A stretch of DNA of 64,000 nt from the NCBI GenBank assembly GCA_020632995.1, contig JACKEN010000001.1, forward strand, positions 1,520,001-1,584,000, read 5' to 3'. The position numbers were made by a program, and so were the translations under genes. The notes beneath the pieces are model-generated. The model ran no database searches. It was not told where the DNA came from and was given only the letters and a program-made list of their open reading frames with translations. Shown here one piece after another: positions 17,066-26,888 of the stretch; the first letter of the stretch is position 1, and each line of letters starts with the position of its first letter. This DNA comes from Deltaproteobacteria bacterium (GTDB lineage: Bacteria > Myxococcota > Kuafuiibacteriia > Kuafuiibacteriales > Kuafuiibacteriaceae).

Positions 17066-18301
17066 CTAGCGGCGGCGAAACAGGACGACGCCAAGGACCA
17101 GGACCCACGCCCAGGCTCCGGGCGCGCCCGCGCCCCGGCAGCCGCCGGCTGCTGGCGCCAACCCGGCGTCGGCGACGCCGTCGACCGAAGCCCCGGCGTC
17201 GGCGTCGGAGCCGCCGTCCGGCGGGATCCCCGCGTCCGGGGCCGGCGTCCCCGCGTCCTGCGGCGTCCCCGCGTCCGGCGCCGGCGTTCCCCCATCCGCC
17301 GCCATGCCGGCGTCCGCAATGGGCCCTGCATCTTCGGGGACCCCGGCGTCCGGGGCGGGGCCGGCGGCGATGCGCGGGTTGTGCTCGGCGAAGAAGCGCG
17401 CGAGGTACGCGGGCCACGCCGGGCCCCGGCTGGCGATGAACTCCACCTCGAAGCCGCTGCCGGAGCCCGCGGGGAACGCGTGCCCCATCCCCTGCACCAC
17501 GATGCGGGACACCCGCGCGCCCTCCGCGTCGGACCACACGCGCCCCTGCCCCGCCGGCTGGTAGCCCTCCAGCGTCGTGACGTCGAGGTCCGAGGCGTCG
17601 GGGGCGCTGGCCAGTGACGCGTACATCTCGGCGTTCACGGTCGCGTAGCCCTGGGCCACCACGTAGTCCGCGGTGCCGGTGATGATGGACGCAACCTGGC
17701 TTGCCAAGTCTGCCTCGGCGGCCCCGGCCAGCTGACGGCAGACCGTCTCCGCCGCGGCCGCGGTGGTGCCCACCAACCCGGCCTGCTGCTGGCTGGTGCC
17801 CACCGCGGGCCCCGCGTTGACGCCCACCCCGGCGAAGACATCGGGCGCGAGGCAGCCCATCACCACCGCCTCCCCCGCCCCTGAGGAGAGCCCTGCGATG
17901 TAGACCTGGTTCGGGTCGATGCCCAGGCTCCCGTCAGCGAGGAGATCACGCACGAGGTCGAGCAGGTACGGCGAGTGCCGCGTGGTGCGGCTGTGGTTCG
18001 CGCCGTAGTAGTCCCAGCACCCGAGGACCACGCCGCCGTTGGGCACCTGGGGCGCCGCCACCACCATGCCCCAGGCCTCGGCCGCCGGCTCCAGGTTCCC
18101 GCGCCGCACGAAGGCGTCGTTGGCCTGGGTGCAGCCGTGCAGGAGCACCAGGAGGCTCCGCCCCGACCCCACCGCGCCCGCGGCGTCGGGAAGGTAGAGC
18201 CGGGTGTCCATCCCCCCCGCGGTGCGGGTGCTCCACTCGCCCGCCGCGGCCGCAGTGGGCGCGAGGCAAGCCAAGGTGATGATGCAAGCTGTCTTCCACA
18301 T
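17066..18301 (-). CDS. Secreted PHB-depolymerase-like esterase with MYXO-CTERM-like tail
   Basis: A 411-residue exported alpha/beta hydrolase. The signal peptide ends near TAAAAGE. The oxyanion motif HGCTQ is at 55-59, the nucleophile Ser139 lies in GLSSGAG, and the likely His is in GMGHAFP. This order fits the LpqC/PHB depolymerase esterases. After the catalytic domain come about 75 residues of Pro/Asp/Ala/Gly repeats. The tail is GGCRGAG, a hydrophobic helix and RRR, a MYXO-CTERM-like sorting signal. It starts 14 bp after the stop of phaC and is probably the last gene of that operon. An extracellular role on polyester or other ester substrates is inferred. Confidence 0.82.
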   Translation of the reverse strand: MWKTACIITLACLAPTAAAAGEWSTRTAGGMDTRLYLPDAAGAVGSGRSLLVLLHGCTQANDAFVRRGNLEPAAEAWGMVVAAPQVPNGGVVLGCWDYYGANHSRTTRHSPYLLDLVRDLLADGSLGIDPNQVYIAGLSSGAGEAVVMGCLAPDVFAGVGVNAGPAVGTSQQQAGLVGTTAAAAETVCRQLAGAAEADLASQVASIITGTADYVVAQGYATVNAEMYASLASAPDASDLDVTTLEGYQPAGQGRVWSDAEGARVSRIVVQGMGHAFPAGSGSGFEVEFIASRGPAWPAYLARFFAEHNPRIAAGPAPDAGVPEDAGPIADAGMAADGGTPAPDAGTPQDAGTPAPDAGIPPDGGSDADAGASVDGVADAGLAPAAGGCRGAGAPGAWAWVLVLGVVLFRRR

Positions 18302-18315
18302 GTTCGAAACCTGGT

Positions 18316-19397
18316 TCAGGTGCGCGCGCGGGCCCGGTCGCCGTCGGGTCGCTTCTTCGAGCGGGCCGGCGGGGCCTTCGGGGCCTCCGCCAGCTCGTGC
18401 TCCGCCCACCACGCCGAGAGCTGGGGCCACAGCCCGGTGGCGGCGCGCCGGGACACCACCGCCCCGACGTGACCGCCGCTGAGATCGATCTGGCGCGTGA
18501 CCTCCGACCCCACCCGGTCCAGGAGCACGCGGCAGCTCTCGGGGGGCACGATGTGATCGTGCTGGAAGGTGACGGCGAGGGTCGGGCAGCGCACGTCCTC
18601 GAGCCGGACCGGCCGCCCCGACAAGGTGAAGCTGCCTTGCAGGAGCTCGTTGCCCTGGTAGAGGGCCCGAATGTAGCGCCGGTAGCAGTCCCCGGGGAAC
18701 GAGATGTTGTCCGCCCCCCAGGTCTCGATCGCGAAGAAGGAGTCCAGGAACTCGTCGTCGGCCGAGCGCTCCACCAGCTGCTTCAGCTTCACGAGGTTCA
18801 GGGTCGGCTTGAGGAGGTGAAAGCTGGCCTGCATCAGGGGCCAGGGCGCGTTCCCGAACGCGTCCACCAGGGCGTCGACGTCGAAGGCCCGGCTCCTGGT
18901 CCAGATCGAGAGCAGGCCCTGGTCGTGGAAGTTGATCGGCGCGGCCAGGGCCACGAGCGAGGCCACGCGCTCGGGGTGCGCGGCGGCGTGGATGGTGGTG
19001 AGGGTGCCGCCCAAGCAGTAGCCCAACAGGTGGGCCTTGTCGGCCCCCGCGGCCCGGCAGGTGGCCCGGAGCGCGCGCCCCAGATAGCGATCGCAGATCG
19101 TGTCGAAGGTGAGGAAGCGGTCCTCGGGCCCCGGGGTGCCCCAGTCGAGCAGGAACACGTCGTGCCCCGCCTGCACCATGTACTCGGCGAAGGAGCGCCC
19201 GGGGAGGAGGTCGAGCACGTAGTGCCGGTTGATGAGCGAAGGCACCAGGAGCACCGGGGTGCGGTGCTTCAAGGGGGCGCCCTCCCGCCGGTAGCGGAGC
19301 AGGCGCCACTTGTTCTCGCGGATCACCTCCTCGGCCGGCGTCGTGCCGACCGGCGGACGCCCCCCCAGGAGTCGCGCGGCCACCTTCCGGAGGCCGA

Positions 19398-19401
<4 letters not shown>
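18316..19401 (-). CDS. phaC: Class III poly(3-hydroxyalkanoate) synthase subunit PhaC (copy 1)
   Basis: Polymerises (R)-3-hydroxyacyl-CoA into PHA at the granule surface. The 361-residue length is typical of class III. The lipase-like box is GYCLGG with catalytic Cys129. The acid lies in QHDHIVPP and the general-base His in GGHVGAV. LLVPSLINRHYVLDLLPGRS is the family core strand. The C-terminal 30 residues are basic. Its ATG overlaps the acyl-CoA ligase stop by 4 bp and the PhaE-like gene is upstream in the same operon, fitting the two-subunit PhaEC enzyme. A second PhaC is encoded at 22577. Confidence 0.92.
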
Positions 19402-21128
<1,727 letters not shown>

Positions 21129-21132
21129 GGCG

Positions 21133-21414
21133 TCAACCTCGCTTGCTGTCCAGCTGCTCCTCGAGGTCCATAAGGCGGCTCTCGAGCTCGTTCAGGGCGT
21201 GCAGGGTGCGCTCCTGGTCACGCTTGGTGGGCAGGCCGAGGCTGGCCCACCACATCGCGGAGGCCTTGTCGCTCATGGACTTGGCCTTCATCGCCGCGGT
21301 GAGCATGGTGCCCGCGGGCTCCAGCACCAGCGGGCTCCGCAGCCACACCTCCATCAGGTCGGCGGTGGCCTTCTCCCAGGCGTCGAAGCTCTTCTTGTAG
21401 GCGTCCCAGAACAT
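21133..21414 (-). CDS. Small PhaE-like PHA synthase subunit
   Basis: A 93-residue protein starting at an ATG with a GGGGAGA ribosome-binding site. The C-terminal half, GLPTKRDQERTLHALNELES followed by a short coiled coil, matches the conserved end of PhaE, the partner subunit of class III PHA synthases. Full PhaE proteins are about 350 residues, so this is a minimal form carrying little beyond the interaction segment. It is the first gene of the operon with the acyl-CoA ligase, phaC and the esterase. It could instead be a phasin-like granule protein. A PhaR-type palindrome lies 27 bp upstream of its start. Confidence 0.68.
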   Translation of the reverse strand: MFWDAYKKSFDAWEKATADLMEVWLRSPLVLEPAGTMLTAAMKAKSMSDKASAMWWASLGLPTKRDQERTLHALNELESRLMDLEEQLDSKRG

Positions 21415-21440
21415 GTTCTCTCCCCCGCGCAGTGACCCTT

Positions 21441-21455
21441 CGCTGCACTGCACAA
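21441..21455. promoter_or_regulatory. Candidate PhaR operator in front of the PhaE-like gene
   Basis: The 15-mer CGCTGCACTGCACAA has the full GCACAA right arm and TGC in the left arm. It matches the symmetrical phasin-promoter site at 22172 and lies 27 bp upstream of the PhaE-like start codon on the opposite strand. TGC-rich palindromes are the known binding sites of PhaR repressors. Confidence 0.5.
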
Positions 21456-21525
21456 ATCTTGGCCGACGCTACATCCGGCCTATCAGGTCGTCAAGGCGCT
21501 TTGTTGCGGCGCGGGAGGAAGGTCT

Positions 21526-21540
21526 TTGTGCGGCGCCGGC
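21526..21540. promoter_or_regulatory. Half-conserved PhaR-type site in front of phaR
   Basis: TTGTGCGGCGCCGGC keeps the TTGTGC left arm but not the right arm. It ends 20 bp before the phaR start codon, where autoregulation would be expected. A related TTGTTGCGGCGC sequence lies at 21501-21512. Confidence 0.3.
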
Positions 21541-21559
21541 ACCGTGCTAGCGTGCCCCC

Positions 21560-22153
21560 GTGCAACCCCCCAGCCCCACGGTGGTGGTGAAGAAGTACTC
21601 CAACCGCCGCCTCTACGACACCAGCGACAGCCGGTACATCACGCTGGAGGAGCTGGCCCAGAAGATCAGGGCCGGCAAGGACGTGCGGGTGGTGGACGCC
21701 AAGTCGGGCGAGGACCTCACCCAGTCGACGCTCGCCCAGATCATCCTCGAGAGCCGGCGCGCGGCCCGGCTGCTCCCGGTGCCCCTGCTCACCCAGCTCA
21801 TCCGGATGGGCGACGACGCGCTGGCGGAGTTCTTCAGCCGCTACATGTCGTGGGCGCTGGAGCTGTACACGCACGCACGCTCGGGGGCCCAGGCGCTGTC
21901 GCCCCTCAACCCCTTCGCGACCCTCCCCTTCACCGCCACCAACGCGCTCGCCCGGCTGTTCGCCAACGGGCCCGGGTGGGCCGAGGCGGGCGCACCACCA
22001 CCGCCGCCGCCCCCCGCGGCTGCCGCGCCGGAGCCCGAGCCCGAGGACGAGGCGGAGGAGAGCAACGGGGCGAGCGACATCGCCGCGCTCCGCCGCGAGC
22101 TGGACGACCTGAAGGCCGCCCTCAAGGCCACCCTCCTCAAGGACCAGGGCTGA
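21560..22153 (+). CDS. phaR: PHA synthesis repressor PhaR
   Basis: DNA-binding regulator that senses PHA granules. It represses phasin genes when no polymer is present and leaves DNA when it binds nascent granules. The 197-residue protein has the highly conserved N-terminal domain (VKKYSNRRLYDTSDSRYITL, then LAQKIRAGKDVRVVDAKSGE and TQSTLAQIILE). The middle of the protein forms the accumulation-regulator region. A Pro/Ala/Glu linker and a terminal coiled coil (IAALRRELDDLKAALKATLL) follow. GTG start. It lies between two divergent PHA operons and TGC-rich palindromes flank it on both sides. Confidence 0.95.
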   Translation: MQPPSPTVVVKKYSNRRLYDTSDSRYITLEELAQKIRAGKDVRVVDAKSGEDLTQSTLAQIILESRRAARLLPVPLLTQLIRMGDDALAEFFSRYMSWALELYTHARSGAQALSPLNPFATLPFTATNALARLFANGPGWAEAGAPPPPPPPAAAAPEPEPEDEAEESNGASDIAALRRELDDLKAALKATLLKDQG

Positions 22154-22171
22154 GGCCGAGCCATCTTTTTT

Positions 22172-22186
22172 TTGTGCACCGCACAA
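22172..22186. promoter_or_regulatory. Symmetrical PhaR-type operator in front of phasin
   Basis: TTGTGC-ACC-GCACAA is a perfect 6-bp-arm palindrome. It lies 9 bp upstream of the candidate -35 element of the phasin gene and 20 bp after the phaR stop. It is the best-conserved of the four related sites in the window. Confidence 0.62.
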
Positions 22187-22194
22187 TTTCCGTC

Positions 22195-22223
22195 TTGACG
22201 GTGCCGCGTCTCATCCTTAGCCT
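22195..22223 (+). promoter_or_regulatory. Candidate sigma-70 promoter for phasin-phaC
   Basis: TTGACG (22195-22200) is separated by 17 bp from TAGCCT (22218-22223). The -10 is weak. The position, 55 bp before the phasin start and beside the palindrome, supports it. Confidence 0.4.
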
Positions 22224-22277
22224 CAGCGTCGAATCCAGGGCATTCGCCCAGGAAAACGGCAGGAAGAGGGTTTACCG

Positions 22278-22577
22278 ATGAGCACCAAGACGACTTCGCA
22301 GACGCAGCAGAACGAGGGCCCCGCGGCGGCCGCCGCCTCCGCCTTCGACAAGATGGCCGAGGACAACATCGCCCGCATGGAGGCCTTCTTCCAGGAGATG
22401 ACCAAGCTCCAGACCAAGTCGATGGAGCAGTCCGTGGCCGCCATCGACGAGGCCGCCAAGCTCATGAAGGAGCAGATGCAGTACAGCGCCAAGCTGGCCA
22501 CCGAGTGGCAGCGCATGGCCCTCGAGACCTCCCGGCAGGCCGCCCAGATGATGGGCAAGCCCTGGATGCTGAGCTGA
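22278..22577 (+). CDS. Phasin family protein
   Basis: A 99-residue amphipathic helical protein that is expected to coat PHA granules. It is rich in Ala, Gln, Glu and Met with no Cys, and has the heptad-like pattern of phasins (FFQEMTKLQTKSMEQSVAAI, then LMKEQMQYSAKLATEWQRMA). The N-terminus is a polar disordered stretch. A GAAGAGGG ribosome-binding site precedes the ATG. Its stop overlaps the ATG of the second phaC by 1 nt, so synthase and coat protein are made together. The short length matches minimal phasins. Confidence 0.85.
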   Translation: MSTKTTSQTQQNEGPAAAAASAFDKMAEDNIARMEAFFQEMTKLQTKSMEQSVAAIDEAAKLMKEQMQYSAKLATEWQRMALETSRQAAQMMGKPWMLS

Positions 22578-23596
22578 TGAGCGTCGAGCTCGCCCCGACG
22601 CCCAAGGACACGATCCTGAGCGAAGGGACGGCTCGCCTGTATCGGTTCCGCCGGCCGGACACCCGGCCGGTGGGCACCGGCCGGCGTCCCGTCCTGGTCG
22701 TGCCCTCGCTGATCAACCGCTGGTACATCCTGGACCTGCGCGCTGGCTACAGCGTGGTCGAGGCGCTCAACGCCCGCTACGACACGTACCTGCTCGACTG
22801 GGGCGTGCCGGAGGACGAGGACCGCTACGAGACCTGGGACCGGGTGCTCAAGAAGCTCGGCCGCGCGGTGCGCAAGGTGCTCCGGGAGACCGGCGCCTCG
22901 CAGGTCACCTTGCTCGGCTACTGCATGGGCGCGACCCTCTCGGGGATCTACACCGCGCTCCACCCCAACCAGATCGGCGCGTTCATCAACCTGGCCGGCC
23001 CCTTCGACTTCTCGGAGGGCGGGATGCTGTCCACCCTGGTGGATCCGCGCTGGTTCGACGTGGAGGCCATCGTGGGGGCCGGCAACCTCGCCGCCACCCA
23101 GATGCAGAGCGGGTTCACCGCGCTCCGCCCCACCCTCCCGGTGGGGAAGTTCGTGAACTACCTCTGGAAGATGCACGACGAGGCCGCGATGGACGCGTTC
23201 AGCGCGCTCGAGGCGTGGTCGAGCGACAACACGCCCTTCCCCGCCGCCGCGTACAAGACGTACATCGAGGAGCTCTACCAGAAGAACGCCCTCGTGAAGG
23301 GCGAGCACTGGGCCCTCGGTCGGCAGGTTCGCTTGCAGGACATCACCTGCCCGGTGCTCAACATCGTGGCGTCCAAGGACAACATCTGCCCGCCCCCGGC
23401 CGCGCAGGGCCTGGTGGACAACGTGGGCACCGACGACACCACCGTGCTCACGGTGCCGGGCGGGCACGTGGGGGCGGTGGTGGGCAGCCGCGCCTCCCGC
23501 GAGCTGTACCCGAAGATGCTCGACTGGATCGACGCCAAGAGCCGGCCCCCCAAGGCCTCGCCCCTGCCGCCTTCGCCGCCGATGGCGCAGGCCTGA
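22577..23596 (+). CDS. phaC: Class III poly(3-hydroxyalkanoate) synthase subunit PhaC (copy 2)
   Basis: A 339-residue second PHA synthase, coupled to phasin by a TGATG overlap. The core strand is VLVVPSLINRWYILDLRAGY. The lipase-like box is GYCMGA with catalytic Cys116, where the usual second Gly is Ala. The acid is in ASKDNICPP and the His in GGHVGAV. It is clearly paralogous to the copy at 18316, and both fit class III. The C-terminus is a short Pro/Ser-rich tail. Having two synthases on either side of phaR suggests different substrate ranges or a heteromeric enzyme. Confidence 0.92.
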   Translation: MSVELAPTPKDTILSEGTARLYRFRRPDTRPVGTGRRPVLVVPSLINRWYILDLRAGYSVVEALNARYDTYLLDWGVPEDEDRYETWDRVLKKLGRAVRKVLRETGASQVTLLGYCMGATLSGIYTALHPNQIGAFINLAGPFDFSEGGMLSTLVDPRWFDVEAIVGAGNLAATQMQSGFTALRPTLPVGKFVNYLWKMHDEAAMDAFSALEAWSSDNTPFPAAAYKTYIEELYQKNALVKGEHWALGRQVRLQDITCPVLNIVASKDNICPPPAAQGLVDNVGTDDTTVLTVPGGHVGAVVGSRASRELYPKMLDWIDAKSRPPKASPLPPSPPMAQA

Positions 23597-23637
23597 ACCA
23601 CTTGCCTCGGGCCGCGCCATGGGGCTTCGTGGGCTCC

Positions 23638-24666
23638 ATGGCGCGGCCCCCTCCACTCCTGGGCCTGACCCCCGACGCCCTGGCCGAGCGCCTGGGCGGG
23701 CCGGGCCGCGCCCGGGCGGTGTTCCGCGCCCTCGCCGCGGGGGCTGACCCGCGGGCCGAGCTCACCCCGAAGGCGAGCCTGCGCCTGGCCGAGGCGGCCA
23801 CGTTCGCGCCGCTCCCCATTCAGGCCCGCGCGGTGGCCTCGGACGGCACCACCAAGCTCCTGCTCTCGGTGGACGAGGGCCACGCGGTGGAGTGCGTGCT
23901 CATCCCCGAGCGCGACCGCACCACCCTGTGCGTCTCGAGCCAGGTGGGGTGCAGGCGCGGTTGCAGGTTCTGCCTGACCGGCACCATGGGCCTCGTCCGG
24001 AGCCTCGGCGCCCACGAGATCGTGGGCCAGGTGCACGCCGGCCTCGCCGCGATCGCGGCCGCCGACGGCGCGCTCCCGCCGCTCCGGAACGTGGTGCTCA
24101 TGGGCATGGGCGAGCCGCTCGACAACCCGGTGGCGGTGGAGGCCGCGCTCGCCATCCTGACCGACCACCGCGGCTTCGGGCTCGCCCCCCGCCACCTCAC
24201 GGTGTCCACCGTGGCCCCCTCGCCCGCCGCGGTGCGCCGGGCCACCGCGTGGCCGGGGCACCTGGCGTGGTCGCTCCACGCGGCCGACGACGCCCTCCGC
24301 AGCGCGCTGGTACCCACCGCGCGGTTCGCTGTCGCGGCGCTGCGGGACGCCTTCGCCGAGGTGTGCGCGGCCCGGGGCCAGCCCCTGTTCGTGGAGCTCA
24401 CCCTCCTCGACGAGGTGAACGACGGCGACGCCCACGCGGACGCCGCGGCGGCGCTGTTGGCGGGCTTCCCCACCGAGGTGCGCTTCAACCTCCTCCCCGT
24501 CAACCCCGCCCCCGGCCTCCCCTTCCGACCGGCCGCCCCCGAGCGCGCCGCCGCGTTCCAGGCGCGGCTCATCGAGCGCGGGTTCTTCGCCAGCCTGCGG
24601 CGCCCCCGGGGCCAGGACGCTCGCGCCGCCTGCGGCCAGCTTGCGATCCTCCCCGGGGCCGCGTAA
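23638..24666 (+). CDS. RlmN-like radical SAM rRNA/tRNA adenine C2-methyltransferase
   Basis: A 342-residue radical SAM enzyme. The Fe4S4-binding motif is CRRGCRFC within SSQVGCRRGCRFCLTGTMG, followed by VVLMGMGEPLDN, both diagnostic of the RlmN/Cfr family. ECVLIPERDRTTLCVSS and STVAPSP also match. The conserved methyl-carrying Cys is probably in DARAACGQLA near the C-terminus. RlmN methylates A2503 of 23S rRNA and A37 of some tRNAs. The protein is about 40 residues shorter than E. coli RlmN, mostly at the N-terminus, so it may be a second, RlmN-like paralogue. ATG at 23638. Confidence 0.85.
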   Translation: MARPPPLLGLTPDALAERLGGPGRARAVFRALAAGADPRAELTPKASLRLAEAATFAPLPIQARAVASDGTTKLLLSVDEGHAVECVLIPERDRTTLCVSSQVGCRRGCRFCLTGTMGLVRSLGAHEIVGQVHAGLAAIAAADGALPPLRNVVLMGMGEPLDNPVAVEAALAILTDHRGFGLAPRHLTVSTVAPSPAAVRRATAWPGHLAWSLHAADDALRSALVPTARFAVAALRDAFAEVCAARGQPLFVELTLLDEVNDGDAHADAAAALLAGFPTEVRFNLLPVNPAPGLPFRPAAPERAAAFQARLIERGFFASLRRPRGQDARAACGQLAILPGAA

Positions 24667-24675
24667 CCCAACCTC

Positions 24676-25788
24676 GTGTCCGTCTCGGTCATCGAGACCC
24701 GGGAGGCGCTGGACGACCTGGCGCCGGCGTGGCGCGCGCTCTCGGATCGCGCCGCCACCGCGCACCTGTTCAACGATCTCGACTGGCTGAGCGCCTGGTG
24801 GGCCGCCTTCGCCCAGCCGCAGGACCGCCTGCACATGTACGCCCTCAGGCGGGGCGACGGCCTCGCCGCGCTCCTGCCGACCTACCTCCCGGCCCCCGGC
24901 GGGCGCGCCGCGCCCCGCCGCCTCACCACCCTCTTCAACCACTACCTGGGCCGCACCGACGCGCTCCTCGAGGCCCCGGGCGACGCCCACGCGCTCCTCG
25001 AGGCGGTGCACGCCGACCGACGCGGCTGGGACGTGGCCGAGCTGAGCCAGGTGCCCGAGGACTCCCCGTTCTTCGAGGCGCTCTGCCAGCCCTCGGCCGG
25101 GCTGTCGGCCTACGGGGTGCGCAACATCTCCTCCCCCTACCTGGAACTGGGCGAGGGGGGCTACGAGGCGTGGTACAGCGCGCGCTTCTCGGGCAAGAAG
25201 CGCCAGCAGGACCGCCGTCGCCTCCGACAGGCCGAGAAGCAAGGCGCCTTGCTCGAGGTGCTCACCGACCCCGAGCGGGTCATCGCCGCGTTCGAGGCGG
25301 GCCTCGAGGTCGAGGCCCTCGGCTGGAAGGGGGCCCAGGCCAGCGCGATGAAGAGCCGGCCCGAGACCGCGGCGTTCATGCGGAATGTGGTGCGCCGCTT
25401 CGCCGCCCGCGGCCTGGTGCGGATGGTGACCCTGACCGCGGCGGACCGGCAGGTGGCGTTCCTCCTGGGCTTCGCCCACAAGGGCTGCCTCTACTTTCAC
25501 AAGACCGGCTTCGACCCCGAGTGGGAGGCCACGAGCCCGGGGCGCCTGGTGCTCCTCAAGAGCATCGAGGCGGCGTTCGAGGAGGGCCTTCAGCGCTATG
25601 ACTTCCTGGGCGCGCCCGACCCCTACAAGCTGCAGTGCAGCCCCACCGTGCGCCCCCACGCGACGGTGTTCCTCTACCACCACGGCCTGCGCTCCCGGCT
25701 GCTCAGGGAGGTGAAGCGCACCGCGGTGCCGCTGGCCCGGCGCCTCGGCCGGGGCGGCCCGGCCCTGCCGGTGCGGGTGGATCGATGA
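24676..25788 (+). CDS. GNAT acyltransferase, CelD/BcsL-like family
   Basis: A 370-residue protein with the CelD-like acetyltransferase layout. The N-terminal domain contains HLFNDLDWLSAWWAAF. The C-terminal GNAT domain begins near SGKKRQQDRRRLRQAEKQGA and has LYFHKTGFDPEWEATSPGRL and YDFLGAPDPYKLQ. Family members modify cell-envelope polymers or exopolysaccharide. GTG start, 9 bp after the RlmN stop. The stop overlaps the glycosyltransferase ATG by 4 bp. With the next two genes it forms a compact operon. The acyl donor and acceptor are unknown. Confidence 0.82.
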   Translation: MSVSVIETREALDDLAPAWRALSDRAATAHLFNDLDWLSAWWAAFAQPQDRLHMYALRRGDGLAALLPTYLPAPGGRAAPRRLTTLFNHYLGRTDALLEAPGDAHALLEAVHADRRGWDVAELSQVPEDSPFFEALCQPSAGLSAYGVRNISSPYLELGEGGYEAWYSARFSGKKRQQDRRRLRQAEKQGALLEVLTDPERVIAAFEAGLEVEALGWKGAQASAMKSRPETAAFMRNVVRRFAARGLVRMVTLTAADRQVAFLLGFAHKGCLYFHKTGFDPEWEATSPGRLVLLKSIEAAFEEGLQRYDFLGAPDPYKLQCSPTVRPHATVFLYHHGLRSRLLREVKRTAVPLARRLGRGGPALPVRVDR

Positions 25789-26888
25789 GCGGCCCCAAGG
25801 TGGTGCACGTGGTGCGCACCCTCGGCCGGAGCGGGGGGATGGAGCGCAACCTCTACCGGGTGGTGGCGGCGACGACGCAACGCGGCCTGCGCCACGAGAT
25901 CGTGCTGTTGTCCGACTTCGAGGACGTGATCGACTTCGGCGACCTGGCCCCGGTGACCCGGATCGTCACCCCGCCCAACGACCCGCGGCTGATCCTGAAG
26001 CTGCGCGCGTACCTCCAGCAGAGCCGGCCGGACGTGGTGCACGCCCGGAACTGGGGCGCGTGGCCCGACGTGGCGGTGGCCCGGCTCGCGGTGCGCCCCC
26101 GCCCCGCCCTCGTCTTCAGCTATCACGGCATGGAGAAGGGCGACGCCCTGTCGCTGAAGCGCAAGCTGGCCTTCCAGGCCCTGGCCCTGGCCACCGACCG
26201 GGTCTTCGCGGTGAGCGGCCCGGCCCGGGACCTCTTGAAGGCCGAGCTCGGGGTGCGCGGCCGGGTCGACGTCATCCCCAACGGGGTGGACACCGAGCGC
26301 TTCACCCCCCGTGTGGAACCCCGCCCGCCCGGCCCGCTGGTGATCGGCGCCGCCGGGCGCCTACATCCGGTGAAGAACTTCCCCCTCATCCTCGAGGCGG
26401 TGGCCCGGCTCCCGGAGCCCCTGCGGGGGGTTCGAATCCGGATCGCGGGCGAGGGCCCCGAGCGGGGTGACCTCGAGAATCGCGCAGAAGCGCTGGGGCT
26501 TCGGTCACAGCTGGAGCTGGTCGGTCACGTGGATGACGTGCCCACCTTCCTGCGCGGGCTCGATGTATTCGTGCTGAGCTCGGACCTGGAGGCGAACCCC
26601 AACGCCCTCCTGGAGGCCCTCGCGACCGGCCTGCCCTCGGTCGGCACCGCGGCGGGGGGCACGGTGGAGGTCACCGACCACGGCCGGGTGGCCCGGCTGG
26701 TGCCGCCCCGAGCCCCCGACGCCCTCGCCCAGGCCCTGGCCGGCCTCCTGGGTGACGCCGAGGGCCGCGCGCGCCTCGGGCAGGCGGCCCGCGCCTGGAT
26801 CTTGGAGCGCTACGATCAATCCCGCATGATGGACGCGTACGAGGCCCTATATCGCCACCCCGAGGCGAAGGGACCAGAGCGGGTATGA
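25785..26888 (+). CDS. Glycosyltransferase family 4 protein
   Basis: A 367-residue retaining GT-B glycosyltransferase. The N-terminal domain begins KVVHVVRTLGRSGGMER, as in sugar transferases that act on exopolysaccharide or cell-wall sugars. The C-terminal domain has VIPNGVDTERF, IGAAGRLHPVKNF, VGHVDDVP and the nucleotide-sugar E-x7-E motif in the SDLEANPNALLEALATGLPS region. It is flanked by overlapping genes for a CelD-like and a FemAB-like transferase. This context suggests assembly or modification of a surface polymer. Donor sugar unknown. Confidence 0.88.
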   Translation: MSGPKVVHVVRTLGRSGGMERNLYRVVAATTQRGLRHEIVLLSDFEDVIDFGDLAPVTRIVTPPNDPRLILKLRAYLQQSRPDVVHARNWGAWPDVAVARLAVRPRPALVFSYHGMEKGDALSLKRKLAFQALALATDRVFAVSGPARDLLKAELGVRGRVDVIPNGVDTERFTPRVEPRPPGPLVIGAAGRLHPVKNFPLILEAVARLPEPLRGVRIRIAGEGPERGDLENRAEALGLRSQLELVGHVDDVPTFLRGLDVFVLSSDLEANPNALLEALATGLPSVGTAAGGTVEVTDHGRVARLVPPRAPDALAQALAGLLGDAEGRARLGQAARAWILERYDQSRMMDAYEALYRHPEAKGPERV